The notes beneath the pieces are model-generated. The model ran no database searches, was not told the origin of the DNA, and saw only the letters and a list, made by a program, of their open reading frames with translations. A program made the position numbers and the translations under genes. A stretch of 64,000 nt of DNA, from NCBI GenBank assembly GCA_030142905.1, contig JASJOG010000017.1:434001-498000 (forward strand), given 5' to 3'. Position 1 is the first letter of the stretch. The number at the start of each line of letters is the position of its first letter. Below are positions 33,877 to 46,675 of this stretch, piece by piece. This stretch comes from Heliopora coerulea. Taxonomy: Eukaryota > Cnidaria > Anthozoa > Scleralcyonacea > Helioporidae.

Positions 33877-34560
33877 TGAAACACGAAGACAAAGATGACG
33901 TCAAATTCGTAACCAAAAATTTTGAATTACATTGAAAATTGCTTGTTCTCCTAAGAAAGGACTCGACCACCCAAAATAGTCATTAGCTAGAATATAACGT
34001 CCGCTGTTTTAAAGTAAAGAAATTATTGGCCAATTTATATCTCCTCTTAAAAGAACTATGAAACATCGTCTTGAAGATTCTTTCTGCACCTAACTCTTTC
34101 TAATCTATCACGGGGCTTTTTAAAGGTGGTCAACCAAATGGCTGGAGTTGTATAGATAATAGTCCAGTCGGATTTTGTTAGATAATTTACACTTGCAGTA
34201 AGTCGGCTACGGTAGTATGTATCCCGGAGTAGATTAATTGTTTAAGATGTTTCAAAACTATGAATTAGATCGTACCAAAATTTCTTCAAAGTGCATGGGA
34301 ATGGTAAACAATCTATAGGTAGCAGATAAGTTTAAAAATGAAAAAAGTTGAAAAGATAAGTTTAAAATATCAGATAAAACATGTGACGAAAGAATACTAT
34401 GTTGAAAACACGAACCAAATAGAAGTAAAGTGTTTCGACGGTTATATTTTGTGTATAAAATCAGGACGTATCTTAGCATTGTCATGCCTTTAAACTCGTA
34501 TTCTGTCACATATAAGCATAGTTTTATGTACAATTAAGATTCAGAATAAATATACAAAAA
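33877..34560 (+). other. 3' untranslated region of the SP17-like gene
   Basis: AT-rich non-coding sequence follows the stop and runs to the AATAAA at 34545. The extent is inferred; no other feature is seen. Confidence 0.5.
34545..34550 (+). terminator. Candidate polyadenylation signal
   Basis: AATAAA about 670 bases after the stop codon, followed by an A-rich stretch and then T/CT-rich sequence. It is the first canonical hexamer I see after the stop in this orientation. Confidence 0.5.
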
Positions 34561-36221
34561 AACTTCTTCTTTGCTGTGGTAATTCCTCTCTTTTGAAGAA
34601 AAATCCGGTGAAAATGCTTCAAAAAATGCAATCATGTGGAATTTTGGAGCAAACAAAAAATTTAAAAGGTTATTTTCCGCTCCTTCACTCATACATTACG
34701 ACTCTCAACTTTTTATCTGTTTTTGATTTTATACTTTCATTCTTTGTTTTTTCGTTATCATGAACATACGCAACAAAAGCGTTGAACCAATTCTCGGTTT
34801 GAAACAATTCTGTTTGTAGACCTGACAATGTCTATTTTCAGGTTGACTCGGAGCTGTTTTGTGCGATAGCGAATTCAATGATTCGTCGACGAGTTTTATC
34901 ATACACTTTTTTCGTGTGGGTATCACATATCTGAAATTAAACGAAGACATTGGGCTTGTCAAAAAGCTGAACGAACCCGTTGTGCTCGTTAAAATAGACT
35001 AATAATCTTAATTCATGATGCAAAAGCAACCAACATTACCTACGTGAAATGGGAGTAACGATTGAACAAACGAACCAGAATTGATCCACACAGTGACTGT
35101 AAAAACTAAAGAAATACATTACTATATGTTAGTGAATTTTATTTTCCAACAAAATGTTTAATGAAATAAAAGTTGGAATCAAGTAATAGTATTGTTTCCT
35201 CAAATGTTATCCTGCAATGTCTTTTATTGCTGATAACGGCTCGATTAATAACTTGCTGATTTATTTGAGACTTTGTGGTAAGGTATGAGTAAAATAGTAA
35301 CGCAATAGAAAGGGTTTAAGGAAGTATTTGCTCATACTAATGAATAGTTATTTATACGACGATACAGCTGATTTGCATATTACGTATTGATGGTTACATG
35401 TTTCTGAGGAAGTCCACCACATGACAGAAACTGCCCAGCGCCCCAAATTAAAAATTGTGGAAACATGAGACCTGTCATCAGAACATATGCCCAAGGCACT
35501 GGAACATTCGCATTGCCCATGCACGAGATACGCCGACCTCTTGTTTTTAGATTGTCATATTGGAAGCTACTGATATGTCGGCAATTATTTCTGACCTCGG
35601 AAAAAGAATGAGAATCGCGTTAGGCCAACGTGAAACCATTTGTACACCTATAAAAATACCGCCTAGGTTTTATGTTATTTTGCGTTTCACTCCAACAAAG
35701 GGGCTTCGCTCGAAATGTCAGTTTGTAATCTATTAAGTTCCGACAGTTCCATGAACCTTTGGGCTTTATACCTTCACTCTCAGTAACCGACTTTTAAATT
35801 TTACTTTGGTTAACGCTAGACGATTTTACTCGTCAATAGGAGGCCTCTCGGATGTGAAAGAGTTAATTTTTACGTTGTTCAATACTGCCGATGCAGCACT
35901 CTCTTTTTTTATCATTCTTCGGATTTCCAGTTTGCTGAAGAGGTTCTGAAAAAGAGGATGAAGACAAATTTCCAAGAGGAATTTCAGCTGGATTATTTCT
36001 GAGCATACCATATCTTACGAGCTACGACCATCGCTTGTTGCCATAGTAATTTTACTCATGCTGGACTAGGAAAGTCCTAAATACCAATAGAAATCGCTCT
36101 CCATTTTCCCCGCTGTTTTTCGTTGCACCATTATAACTGAACTGTTTCTGGCATAAGGTAGCAAGATCTTATCACTTCCCACATGCTTAACACAACTCTT
36201 ACCCACAAACTCATCTAAACT
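34561..36221. other. Intergenic; no gene seen
   Basis: Only short unsupported frames occur. One repeat fragment with GACGATTTTACTCGTC and an AGAGTTAA end lies at 35808-35870, inverted relative to those at 20.2 and 25.8 kb. Confidence 0.5.
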
Positions 36222-36229
36222 GTCACCTA

Positions 36230-36664
36230 CAGTGGCGTAGCCAGACCCGGGCCTACCCGGGCCCAGGCCTGGGCGTCAGCTACAAACATGGGTGTTTCTC
36301 AAAACGTATTTGGCATATTCAACTGAAAAATACACGACAAATTTTGAATAATTTGATATCAACCCTTTAAGTTTAGTCCACGAATGGAATTTCTTTACGC
36401 AACTTTTTCTCCTACGCTAAAAATTCGCGCAATTTGTTCTCATCAATGAGATATCTCGTGGTTTTAAAAGTAATTTGGAGGATCTGTACGATTGAAGCCT
36501 TCGAATCCAGCTCGGTGCCGCAGCCTAAAGAACGGGAATAGCGCCCTCACAATGCAAGAAATAGCTTTTCAGAGACCCAAGAATTCAAAGAGTATGCCCC
36601 CGGATCCCCCTAATTAGAATGCTTTCCAGGCCCGGGCATCACAGATTCTCTGGCTACGCCACTG
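36230..36664. mobile_element. hAT MITE with perfect TIRs and perfect 8-bp target duplication
   Basis: The ends are CAGTGGCGTAGCCAGA and its exact inverse. GTCACCTA lies on both sides (36222-36229 and 36665-36672). The interior near the ends is rich in CCCGGGC. No transposase is present. Perfect ends and an identical duplication suggest recent insertion. Confidence 0.92.
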
Positions 36665-36672
36665 GTCACCTA

Positions 36673-37730
36673 CACCTTAAGTTTTTCACCAACCTCACCT
36701 CAACTTTAACTTCCATCTCCATTCTCATCCTCACTTTGACCCTCACTTTCGCCTTGACTTCCATTCTCACCTTAAGTTCTTAGGTCTTACTTCGATTCTA
36801 CCCTCCATCTTCCTTTTTATCGCTCAATGATAAAGCCTGTTTTGCTGTTATTCGTCAGTGTTGATGACCTGAACAATCTCAGCCCAGTACAATCTCCCTC
36901 CCACATCTATGATAAAGGGACAGAGACATCAGAACTTTATCGCAAAAAGTTGTTGCAGTTGCGGGGAGACGTATGACACCTTATAATCGACGCGCAACTC
37001 CCGATATTAGTTGCAGTGGAAAGTAGAACCTAGGTTAAGCCTTTGCAAATTGAAAGGTGTTACAAATAGCAGTGTCTCGTACGATTTGCAACAATACTTT
37101 TTGTATTCGCGACAACAATTATGTGAACAATTGCATGGTGTAACATGGGCTCCGAAGCCGCATCCGGCTCTTTGGAACTAGCTTTGGTGCGTCGTGATTA
37201 TCCGTGACAATAATAAGGTAAAGTCATCAACAGCCTTCAATAGCACAACTATAGCATTTCAAATTAGCTTACAACACACACTTGAATAACCTACGAAAAT
37301 GATGTAAAAACATTATGTTGACGTTGACTGCACTCCTTACAACACAGCTTGGCCAAAGCTGTTTTTGTACTGGTGTTCAAAAGTCAGACCTGTCTACAAA
37401 CCTCGTTCAAGGCCTTGTTACTTCACTCTCAATAGGAATTTTACACATGCATTAGTGGCGTTTATTGACGGGTTATAGATGAATGGTTCGCAGACTATCG
37501 ATTACCATTCCTTTTTTTCAAACTGTGGTACGAAAACTACTAATGAGAGAATTCACAATATTTTAGAATGTCATCAATGACCGAATTGACGACCATATCT
37601 TGTCAACGGTTTTCTTGTATCCGGAGAAAACGTGTTCAACTGTCAGGTCTTAATAAAGCATAGTAATATTTAGATGCAACTTCATGCAGCATTTCTTGAA
37701 GAAATTTTAAGACGGGGCGAGACCTGGGTG
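36673..37730. other. Intergenic; pyrimidine-rich start, no gene seen
   Basis: 36,690-36,790 is a degenerate minisatellite of words like ACTTCCATTCTCACC. The rest shows nothing recognisable. Confidence 0.5.
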
Positions 37731-37808
37731 ATGTAACCCTTTTCCTAACTCTAATCCAAACCATTGACCCTAATCCTAACCCTAACTCTAATCTTAACCC
37801 TAATCCTT
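37731..37808 (-). repeat. Degenerate interstitial telomere-like repeats
   Basis: Several CCCTAA and variant units (CCTAATCC, CTAACCCTAACTC) occur over about 75 bases, which read as TTAGGG on the minus strand. This is the animal telomere unit, here short and mutated, so it is an internal relic. Confidence 0.7.
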
Positions 37809-38513
37809 TTCCGAGTTTCCTCCAGCAAAGCAATACTCATCCATTTGAGTACAATTTCAAAATTGATGCTATTCATCTTTTCGGAGGTAAGACTGTGTTG
37901 TTTAGGCGTTTTGCAATCCTTTGACTAAGTCCGTCACAATTGATAAGATGGCGGACAGTGGGGTAACTATAGCCGTGACTAGTTTTTCATTGTAATCCAC
38001 TGCTAAGTTTCTCTCTAGGTCCAGATCTTCTCTTGATCCTGTTGAAGTCCAAGTTCCATAATTAACGAACGAGGCTAAACATCGTCGAGCTTTATATTGA
38101 TTAGGCCTCTTTTATGAACTTTACTGTGCCGAGTCGTGGCAGCGCTGGTAAAGTTCGGCACAGCCTATAACTTTAGCAGTTTAGCTATGCGGAGCCAAGT
38201 CTTGTCGCATAGTTCAGTACAGATAAAGTTCAGTTTATTTGTGGTGAGCGAGCTGTGCCGTACCGACAAATTTGCAACTCTCCCTCTAGAGAAACACAGG
38301 TTAGGCATCCGTTCTTCAACTTTTTAGGCGGGTTACAAATAGAGAGCAGCAGGGCACAGCACGACTTTATATACCCAAGACGCACCAAGCCAAGCTTATA
38401 AAGTATCCCAATACGGCTCGGCACTGCACAATTTATGAACTATTTATTAAGCGCGACCATTTTGTACTTCTCCGTGTTCTTATCCAGGTCCCTTATTGAT
38501 ATATCGTGTGAAA
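37809..38513. other. Intergenic; no gene seen
   Basis: Short frames only. At 38,126-38,430 words such as GTGCCGAG and its inverse recur (TGTGCCGAGTCG and CGGCTCGGCAC), suggesting a small degenerate inverted-repeat element. Confidence 0.4.
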
Positions 38514-38526
38514 CATGTTGAGTCCA

Positions 38527-40650
38527 AGAAAATATGGAGATTGCGCAGCCAGGTTGAGACATGATTAATTTTGAGACACGTTCTCTGACTAAATTTATTA
38601 AATATACAAGCTTTCGACTACCTAACTGTAGTCTTCGTTGAAGCCGGCAAACATTGAAGCCGGCATTGAGGACCTAACTGATGAATCGAAAGAGCACGTC
38701 CGTAATGCTACCGCGAGTATCCTTGAGAAAGCCCAGCTCCCTGCCAACAACATCAGCAATGACGAGAAGAAAGCTTTATCTCACCTAAAGAAAGATAGAA
38801 CGATAATAATAACGAAAGCTGACAAAGGTAATTGTTTTGTTGTAATGAACTGTTCTGATTACGATGATAGGATGAAATCACTTCTCTCAGATGAAGCCAC
38901 ATACGACAAAGTGAAAGAAAAAAAGCCATTTGGCCGTATTGAACGAGAACTGAATGCAAGACTCCTAACTTTAAAGAACAAAGGAAAAATTGATGAAAAA
39001 ACCTACAAACGATTACGCTCGACAGACGGCTTACCACCTACTATACGTGGCTCAGTAAAACACCACAAAGAAGGCTACCCGCTGCGACCCATTGTCAGTT
39101 GCATTGGTTCCGCTCTCTATAACATCTCAAAATATCTTACAACCATACTTTCATCCGTCCAAAACAAGAATGGTTGTTCTGTCAAAAACTCTTCTGAGTT
39201 CGCAAGTGAGATGACCAAAATCAAGATTGAAGATGATGAAGTTATGGTTTCTTTTGATGTCGTCTCTCTGTTTACAGCTATCCCCGTCAAAAAAGCCTGC
39301 CAATACATACGGACAAAACTCGAACAGGACAAGACCTTAAGCTCACGTAGTAACCTTACTATTGACGATATTATTTCACTTTTAGATTTTACACTTTCGA
39401 ACAATTATTTTATTTATGACAACGACACTTACAAACAAATACACGGATGTGCCATGGGTAGCCCTGTTAGCCCAGTTATAGGTAACCTTTGTATGGAAGC
39501 AATTGAAAGTATGACCATTCAAGCGACTCCTACGAAACCAAAAACATGGAAACGTTTTGTTGACGACAGTTTTTGTATTATTAAAAAGACGGCTATTCTC
39601 ACTTTTTATGATTCTTTAAACAACATTGACCCTTTCATTACCTTTACTATTGAACTCGAACAGGACAATAAAATCGCTTTTCTAGATACCCTTATAACAC
39701 GACAAGGTAACGACCTCAAAGTTGACGTATACAGGAAACCCACACATACAGACAGATACCTAGACTTCAAGTCACACCATGACATTAACCACAAAATTAG
39801 CACAGCCAAAACTCTGATACACAGAGCACAAACACTACCAAGCACATACGATAGCAAACAGAATGAACTCAACCATGTAACGACAGCCTTACAAAACAAC
39901 GGATACCCAGAGAGAGTTCTGAAACAAACTTTGAATGACTTGACAACTAACAAACCCATACCATCACCTGAAGAACTGGTAGGACAATTTTTCAAATGTG
40001 TGACTGAAAATGACAAACCAACCGGCTACGTTACTTTACCGTACGTGAGTGGGATAACTGACGCTCTCAGACGTATACTACAAAAACATAACATTAGAGT
40101 TACTACTAAGCCACTACGAACGCTACAACAAACTTTTCCTTCTCCCAAATACCAAGTTCCACCCGAACGACGAACCAATGTCGTCTACAATATACCTTGT
40201 TTGGACTGCTCGTGATCATACGTTGGCGAAACAGGAAAATCATTTGAGACACGAAAAAAGGAACATATTCGGAATGTTAAAAACTATAAAAAAGGTTCAA
40301 ACATAACTAACCATGCATGGGAAAATAATCACGATATCGACTTCGCTAATGGTAAAGTAATTGATAGTGGTAACTACCGGACACGAAAAACATTAGAATC
40401 TTGGCATACGGCTTTAATAGTAAATTCGGATAATAACTCCAAGCCGCTTCCCAGACAATACGCTGTTCTTGTCAACAAGCATTGTAGTCGCTAATTGCTT
40501 CCTGCCACATAGTTTTGCAATTCAACACGCACCTATAAATATCTACATGCCATTAATTTATGTCACTCTTGCCTGTCGAAGACTACAGTTAGGTAGTCGA
40601 AAGCTTGTATATTTAATAAATTTAGTCAGAGAACGTGTCTCAAAATTAAT
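38527..40650 (+). mobile_element. Penelope-like retroelement with inverted terminal repeats
   Basis: A direct repeat CATGTTGAGTCCA lies on both sides (38514-38526 and 40651-40663). Next to the left copy is a one-sided extension of about 34-37 bp. Then come inverted terminal repeats of about 74 bp (38564-38637 and 40577-40650, including GACTACCTAACTGTAGTC). The open frame between carries a reverse transcriptase and a GIY-YIG-type endonuclease, which identifies Penelope-like elements. The frame begins right at the left terminal repeat without an ATG, so the 5' part of the coding region is lost or was never present in this copy. Confidence 0.9.
38638..40494 (+). pseudogene. Penelope-like RT / GIY-YIG polyprotein, one in-frame stop, N-terminally truncated
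   Basis: RT blocks appear in order: RPIVSCIGSALYNISKYL (about residue 150), motif A SFDVVSLFTAIPV (about 205), motif B GCAMGSPVSPVIGNL (about 270) and motif C KRFVDDSF (about 306, with the two Asp). The tail has FLDTLITR and YRKPTHTDRYLDF. A TGA at 40213-40215 follows NIPCLDCS, where the family usually has a Trp or similar residue before SYVGETG. After it, SYVGETGKSFETRKKEH gives the GIY-YIG nuclease with its Arg, and the frame ends VNKHCSR-stop. RT copies RNA primed at nicks made by the endonuclease. The frame is otherwise intact for over 600 codons, so the copy is young but defective. Confidence 0.9.
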
Positions 40651-40663
40651 CATGTTGAGTCCA

Positions 40664-42117
40664 GTTGTTCCGTAGGTTTGGCCATCCCTCGTGCAACATA
40701 TAGCAACATAATGCGACATTGTTTCATTGTCTTAGATCGAAATGTTGCGATTGTTTGACCAGGCCTTAAACATAGTTGGCCAAATTAATAGCTTTGGGCA
40801 TGTCATTTGTATATTTCTATTTTATATCCTATCTAGAAAGATTATCAAAACGTCCTTGTCCCCAAGTACAATTAACTGTACCTTGCGGACCTTAGTACTC
40901 GGAAACTTTTTCTGAGCATAATAAATATTGCTCGACGAACTTCTTCGTTCGGAACAAGTAAAATATCATGCAAGTCAGAAGAAACATTACATCAAGGAGG
41001 GGTCTTACAATAGAATAAACATTGGGTAGGGAGAAATTTTGCCCAGCATAAAAAAATATTTTAGTGGAAAAGAAACGTTTTCTGAAAATCTTAATTGCTA
41101 CAAGATTATAGCCTCCTGCAGCCTACGTTGAGCCTACATTATTCTCAAACCTCGGATCCAGGCCTTCGTAACAAAGATTTTTATTCTCATTATCTATAAT
41201 ACCCTGGACAATCCTGGACTCTGGGCAGTGTAACGAAGCAGTAGCACAGGGCACCATTAAAAGGAGATAGTTATGTTTCGGGTGACAGCCCTTTGTCTGA
41301 GTGAAACGTTCTACGTGACGAGATTTGGAATATAGTTTGGCAAAATTAAACCTTAAGATCTTAAAATTCATAAGAAAATCAAATAAGAAAAGCGTCGATT
41401 CTTATGGCTTTCTTATTGGTTTTAAGAAGATTTTAGGATTTAATTTTTTTCATGGAACGTTTTACTTCAACGAAGGACGTCGTCTTTATATGTCAGTATC
41501 CCCCCTCTTAATTTTCAGCAGTTCTTCACCTTCTTGGCTCTTTTAAACGTCGTTCAACACTGCCAACACTGCATACAAGCTGATAATAGTTTGTCCCAAT
41601 AAATACCCATGAACTATTGGGCTAATCACCAAACAAAACTAAAATCCATCGACCACAATACCAACAAAATTACTGTTTAATTTTGAATATTGGTCAGTCC
41701 CATACCCACACACACTCTCTACGATCCTGCATTCAAGTATCGCACAGTTTAAGAATTTTTAAGTCGTATTGTTTGGTATACATTATACTGCTTCTGGAGA
41801 GATATGACATAATTCAAATTTTGATGGTATATTTGAGCTAATATTGCATATTTAAACTTCTTTTTCGTTGAATTCTCATGGGCTTTTTCCCCACGGGAAG
41901 ACAAGAAGGAAAGCCCAATGCCTTTAATGACGTAAAATTGAATAAGTATAATCGGTGTATGAAGTGCCTTGTCAAACATTAATGAAAAGCACAAACATAG
42001 TTATTAATGTTGTGCATAAATGCTATGCATATATGGTAATATTTCGACTCTATTTCAAAGTCATTTTCAAACCAACAGATGAGAAAACAAACAGTTTCGT
42101 TTGCTTATCTTTTAAGG
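40664..42117. other. Intergenic; no gene seen
   Basis: AT-rich sequence with short frames on both strands and no recognisable repeat boundaries. Confidence 0.5.
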
Positions 42118-42450
42118 GCTCATTACATGGAGAATTTCAGCCCAGGCTGAAATTCCAGCCCGGCTTTCCGATAATATACTTGAAAAACGGAGTTCGCGAT
42201 TACATAAAGAAAGTTTCAGCCTGGGTTGAAGCATCTCTTGTAATCGCACGAAAAAATTTCAGTCTGAAAAAATAGGCTGAAATGGATGATTGACAGGCGT
42301 GGGAAGATGCAAATGCCAAAACAACAAAGGTTACCGTCAAATTCCCCCTGGGTTCACTTTCGATTTCAGTTTTAGGCCGGGCTGAAATATTTTTATGTAA
42401 TCGGGACTTTTTTCAATCCGGTCTGCCGGGCTGAAATTTCCCCAAGTGAT
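42118..42450. repeat. Probable MITE with TTTCAGCCCGG-type inverted ends
   Basis: GAGAATTTCAGCCCAGGCTG near the left end faces CCGGGCTGAAATTTCCCC near the right, with more GGGCTGAAAT words inside. A decayed similar word pair occurs at 25,343-25,376. No target duplication was confirmed. Confidence 0.45.
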
Positions 42451-45400
42451 CAGTCTTTTATGTATATACGTTTGATCTTGGAGTTATGACAAATGATGTG
42501 CGATTGTTATTCAGACTCAGACACTCAGTAGACACCGGCTTTAGCTCAAAGGCTACTGGCGCTTAATCTATCATTTACGGTATATATCCATCAATCAAAT
42601 CAGTACACATTCGCTCTCCTTTTGACTCTCAGTAGCTCTTTGGTTTGACCATTACAAATATGATCAAAAGGTTGTCAGAGTCTTACTTTGGATTTCCATT
42701 TTGTGTTAAATCTCGTGCGCGAATTTTTCCTGGTCCCCTAGAAAACAATTATATTCTAGCTAAACAGCAGTTTCGCGAGGGGCATTTTGAACCAAGTGGA
42801 AAACCAACTTAAGAAACATTTTAGGGGATTTTGAGCATGACCAACCGTCACACAACGGTCATCGTAATTGCGATTTTGAGAGGAAAGCAGAACGTTTGCA
42901 ATTTTACATTTTTGTCTGATAAACTAGACTTATATAGAGGCGAGCGGCATGGGATAGGTGTAGCACTATACCCCCTACATTACGGAGAATCGGTTGAATT
43001 CAATAAACGTGTTTTGAAACAAGTCCTACCTTGTATAATAACAATATCACGGTGTTACAGCCAAGTTCGACCCCCTTTGCATTTGTGACCCTCGGTCCAA
43101 ATTTACTAGCCGGTTTGCGAACCATCGGGGAGTCAAAATCAGCTAGCAGATAAGGTACTCCCTCACGGACTTTGACCCCCAATTATTGCCAGCAATGTTG
43201 ATGAAGTACAGCAGTTCAAATATAAGATTCTAGTTATAATAATTCTACTTTGAAATAAAGAATTTTTCAGTAACTTATACATCGGACAAAAATGCTGATC
43301 TTTCAGATTGTAACCAACGACGTCTTATATGAGTTGCATTGGTTTAGGATTAGCTTAGACTGTAAAAGTTGATTTTGCTTCAGTTTTGATTGATAAAAAG
43401 TGAAATTTCAGCTTGCCTTGGTTAACCATGACAGCATCATTTCCGTAAGAATAACGCCTTAATGTTGTTACATGCAAAAGGAAAACTAGAATGCTGTGAT
43501 ATGCGAAGAACTTGAGACAGAGCCAGAAGGTGAATGGCTTTGTAGGGTATGTCAACCACCAATGCCTGAGCACAAACGCTTCAAAATGATTTTACTGATG
43601 CACATTTTCAAATAAAATAATTGTTTAATTTGATTAAAAAAACCAATGAGACATTATTTTTCCATCCCCAGAATGCATTTCTTCCACATGTGCGACATAT
43701 AATAGTCAATACTGAACTAATTTTTCCACCGTTCCATTTGGGGGGGCAAGTGAGGGGCGCTAATCCCCCCTGCCCCCCTCTGGTTACACCCTTGCATGGT
43801 CCGTTATATATGTAGCTACAAACGGACTAAACGTAGTCACCGATTTGTCCCACGGCACATTGGAGAGCCAAGATTGTCTCGCATCTGTAGCAAACGGTAA
43901 AAGGCTATGTATCAATAAACTTTCTCAGCCCAAATGCTTCAGACTGAATGAAGGAGTAAACAAGACTTTCTTTTATGCACAACATGTTTAGGATATCGCG
44001 TCATGTTAAACTGTGTGTTATCAATATATGCCTTTAGATGTAACGTTTTATCAAAGAAGAAACCAAAAAAGATACGAACATAATGTTGTATTTAATCTCA
44101 TTCGCAGGACTTGTGCAAAAGCGGTGCAGCATTCCATGAAAATATGACACTTTGACAAGCTGACTAGTACGCTGCGTAAGTCCGGTGTTTATAACAACTA
44201 GTCTAATGGCCGCGTCCGAGTTTCTAATTTTAGGCAAGGTAATGATTATGAAAAGTCGATAAACTGGATTAGGAACAGGCTCAACTTAAATGATTGATCT
44301 AATCGATCACCTCAACTATACTTTGATTTAGCAAACATTATGTTTAAAAGGATTATTTTACGTCACTTCAGAGTTCTGTCTTCAATGACTCAACGTTTGA
44401 ACTATAGTACGCATGATATGACTTACGTTTTCTGTGCTTGTTGGAGGGCAGAAAAGGCCTCGGTAATCTGTACCAAGGTAAAGCAATTTTTCTCAATAAA
44501 ATGGAGGATTATGAGCAGCTATCGGTACAACACAAACCGAACTTGAGCTGGCAGCGGTGATAAGCTCGTATTTATCACTCTAGTTTCTGTTAATTATTCT
44601 TAATGCCCAAAATTGCCAGTAAACATTATTTATTTATACTTGTATCTCACTTTAACGTACGCAGACGTTTTGCAACGTTCTTCAAGAGCACCTTTTAGAG
44701 GCAACCATCATTAGTTAGAAGACTATCGGATTGCAATGTTTGTCCGTGCTTTCTAATTAAAAAACGTGTGAAACCCCGTGGCGTTTCAGGCCAAAGTCAT
44801 GGATTAGATCACAATGCAAAAAGACATGGACATTTTTATACCCCTTTATCTCGTGAAAAGGAGGCCCATGCACGCCACTTCACTGATTCTAGAAATTGCT
44901 AAATTGGAAATTTACCGATTCGGTATTCAACGTGGAAGGTTCGTGTTTCCACATTATTAAAAATTAATGCGCCTGGTGATGATGCACGTCGTGGAAACTT
45001 TGCAAAGAAATTATTTAAGCGTCCGAGGCCAACTACAAAAATTATGCTCTAATACTGTTTTTTACTTTTGATTTGAAAACAAGTTGCTCTGAAGCTTTCT
45101 ACTCGACTCACTAACGACATACCTCGGAATTTTCTGGTAAATTGAATGATTACACCTTCTGGACTTTTTCTAGACTGGACGTTTGTTTGTTTACGCCACA
45201 TTTTCTCGTACCTTGCTGTACGTGGATTATGAAACACGTAGTATTAATCTCCCAGGTCAGGATCGGCAACCAAAAATGAACCACACTAGTGATTTAAAGG
45301 ATAACGTTTCACTACTATGGTACTCCTTAAGAACCCATTTCTAAATTACGGCAGACGATTTTATTCAGGAGATGGAGTAGAGAAATGGTTTAAAGTACAA

Positions 45401-46675
45401 ATTTTAAAATTGACTGTGTGTATCTTTTGCCCAACATTTCCTGCTAAAATTATGGTATTTTCAATTTGGTTGAAAAGGAAAAGATTTTGCTGTGGGTTTA
45501 ACTGTTTACTTGGCAATCGGTAGTTTTGAAAGCAAATTATTTTGTTGTTGTCGTTCTTCTGGATTAAAATGTTATTTGTCGTTCCGACGTTTCGGCAAAC
45601 CTGCCTTCCTTAGAGTGTTTATTGATGGCTGACTGTCAATGGCCACTCCGAGAACAACAGACGCACAGGTTGCCGACACGTCAGGAAAACAAATATCCTT
45701 TGAATGGGAAAAGCAAAAGACATCTAAAAATTATATCTCAAGGTCAAACCTTACTGTGACAGAAAGTCAGTTGAAATATTTCTTATTCTTGCTCCAGTAT
45801 AATTGCTTCTCCTTAAGCAAGTAAAAATCGGCAAATTCTCCACTCAAGCTCGACATTCCAGATTCGCTGTGTAACTCAAAATCTAGAATTATGACGCAAA
45901 AACTACATCACTTTTATCGCCATTAAAGGGTTCATTGGAATTCATGTAAGCCGTTTCATGGCACAATAAGAAACAAAAGCCAATAGGCAGTACAAAATAA
46001 TTTCTCCCATTGTAATAACCGACAGGGCACACTAGTGCCATTCCCTTGTGAACCGAAATGCGGCAGTTGACTCAAAGTTAGCGTACAATAAATGTCACAC
46101 TGTGTTTAACCATTGCTGGTTTCAGACGTAAAGTTGAGATCACCGTTTCTATGCTCCGTTTGATGTGCTATGCGCTGTACATATACTATGAACTGTACAT
46201 GGTGGAAACAGCTTCAAATTCGCGATGGAAAGGGTTGACAGTTGACGTATAAAGCGACTTCATGATACTGCTTCGGAGCTTTCGACATAAAAATGATCTA
46301 CACTAAAAGTATTGGAGTTAAGATAGGTTTTGGACGTATAGACTTGTCTAGAGTTCATGTTTGTTTCAGAAAAATCACCGAACTGTCCCCAAATCATCAT
46401 TTCAGAAGTTCACTCCAGTGTAGCGACGTCGACCAGTTCATTTTTGGCTAGCGTCTAAGTTGGAATCCAATTCAAGAATTCCAATTATACGCCGCGGTTA
46501 GAAGATTGAAAAAATTGCATTACCATATTTGCTCTAATAATCTCCTCCCTCAAAGAAGCGCCGTGAAAGAGAGCAAGAATGCTGATAACCGGTGCAGATG
46601 ACAGCAAAAGTACAAATGCGCGGAGAACTGGAATATGTGCCACACATGACAATAAAAGCACTATTTAGTATATAT
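42451..46675. other. Intergenic; no gene seen
   Basis: Nothing coding is recognised. A GGGGGGCAAGTGAGGGG..CCCCCCTGCC..CCAGAGGG-type transposon end lies at about 43,740-43,800 (minus-strand GTGTAACCAGAGGGGGGCAG). A GACGTTTCGGCAAAC..CTGCCTTCC motif at 45,577-45,614 resembles the foldback terminal motif. Confidence 0.5.

Noticed and set aside
38753..40016. Minus-strand frames inside the Penelope-like element
   Set aside because: They are antisense shadows of the RT frame.
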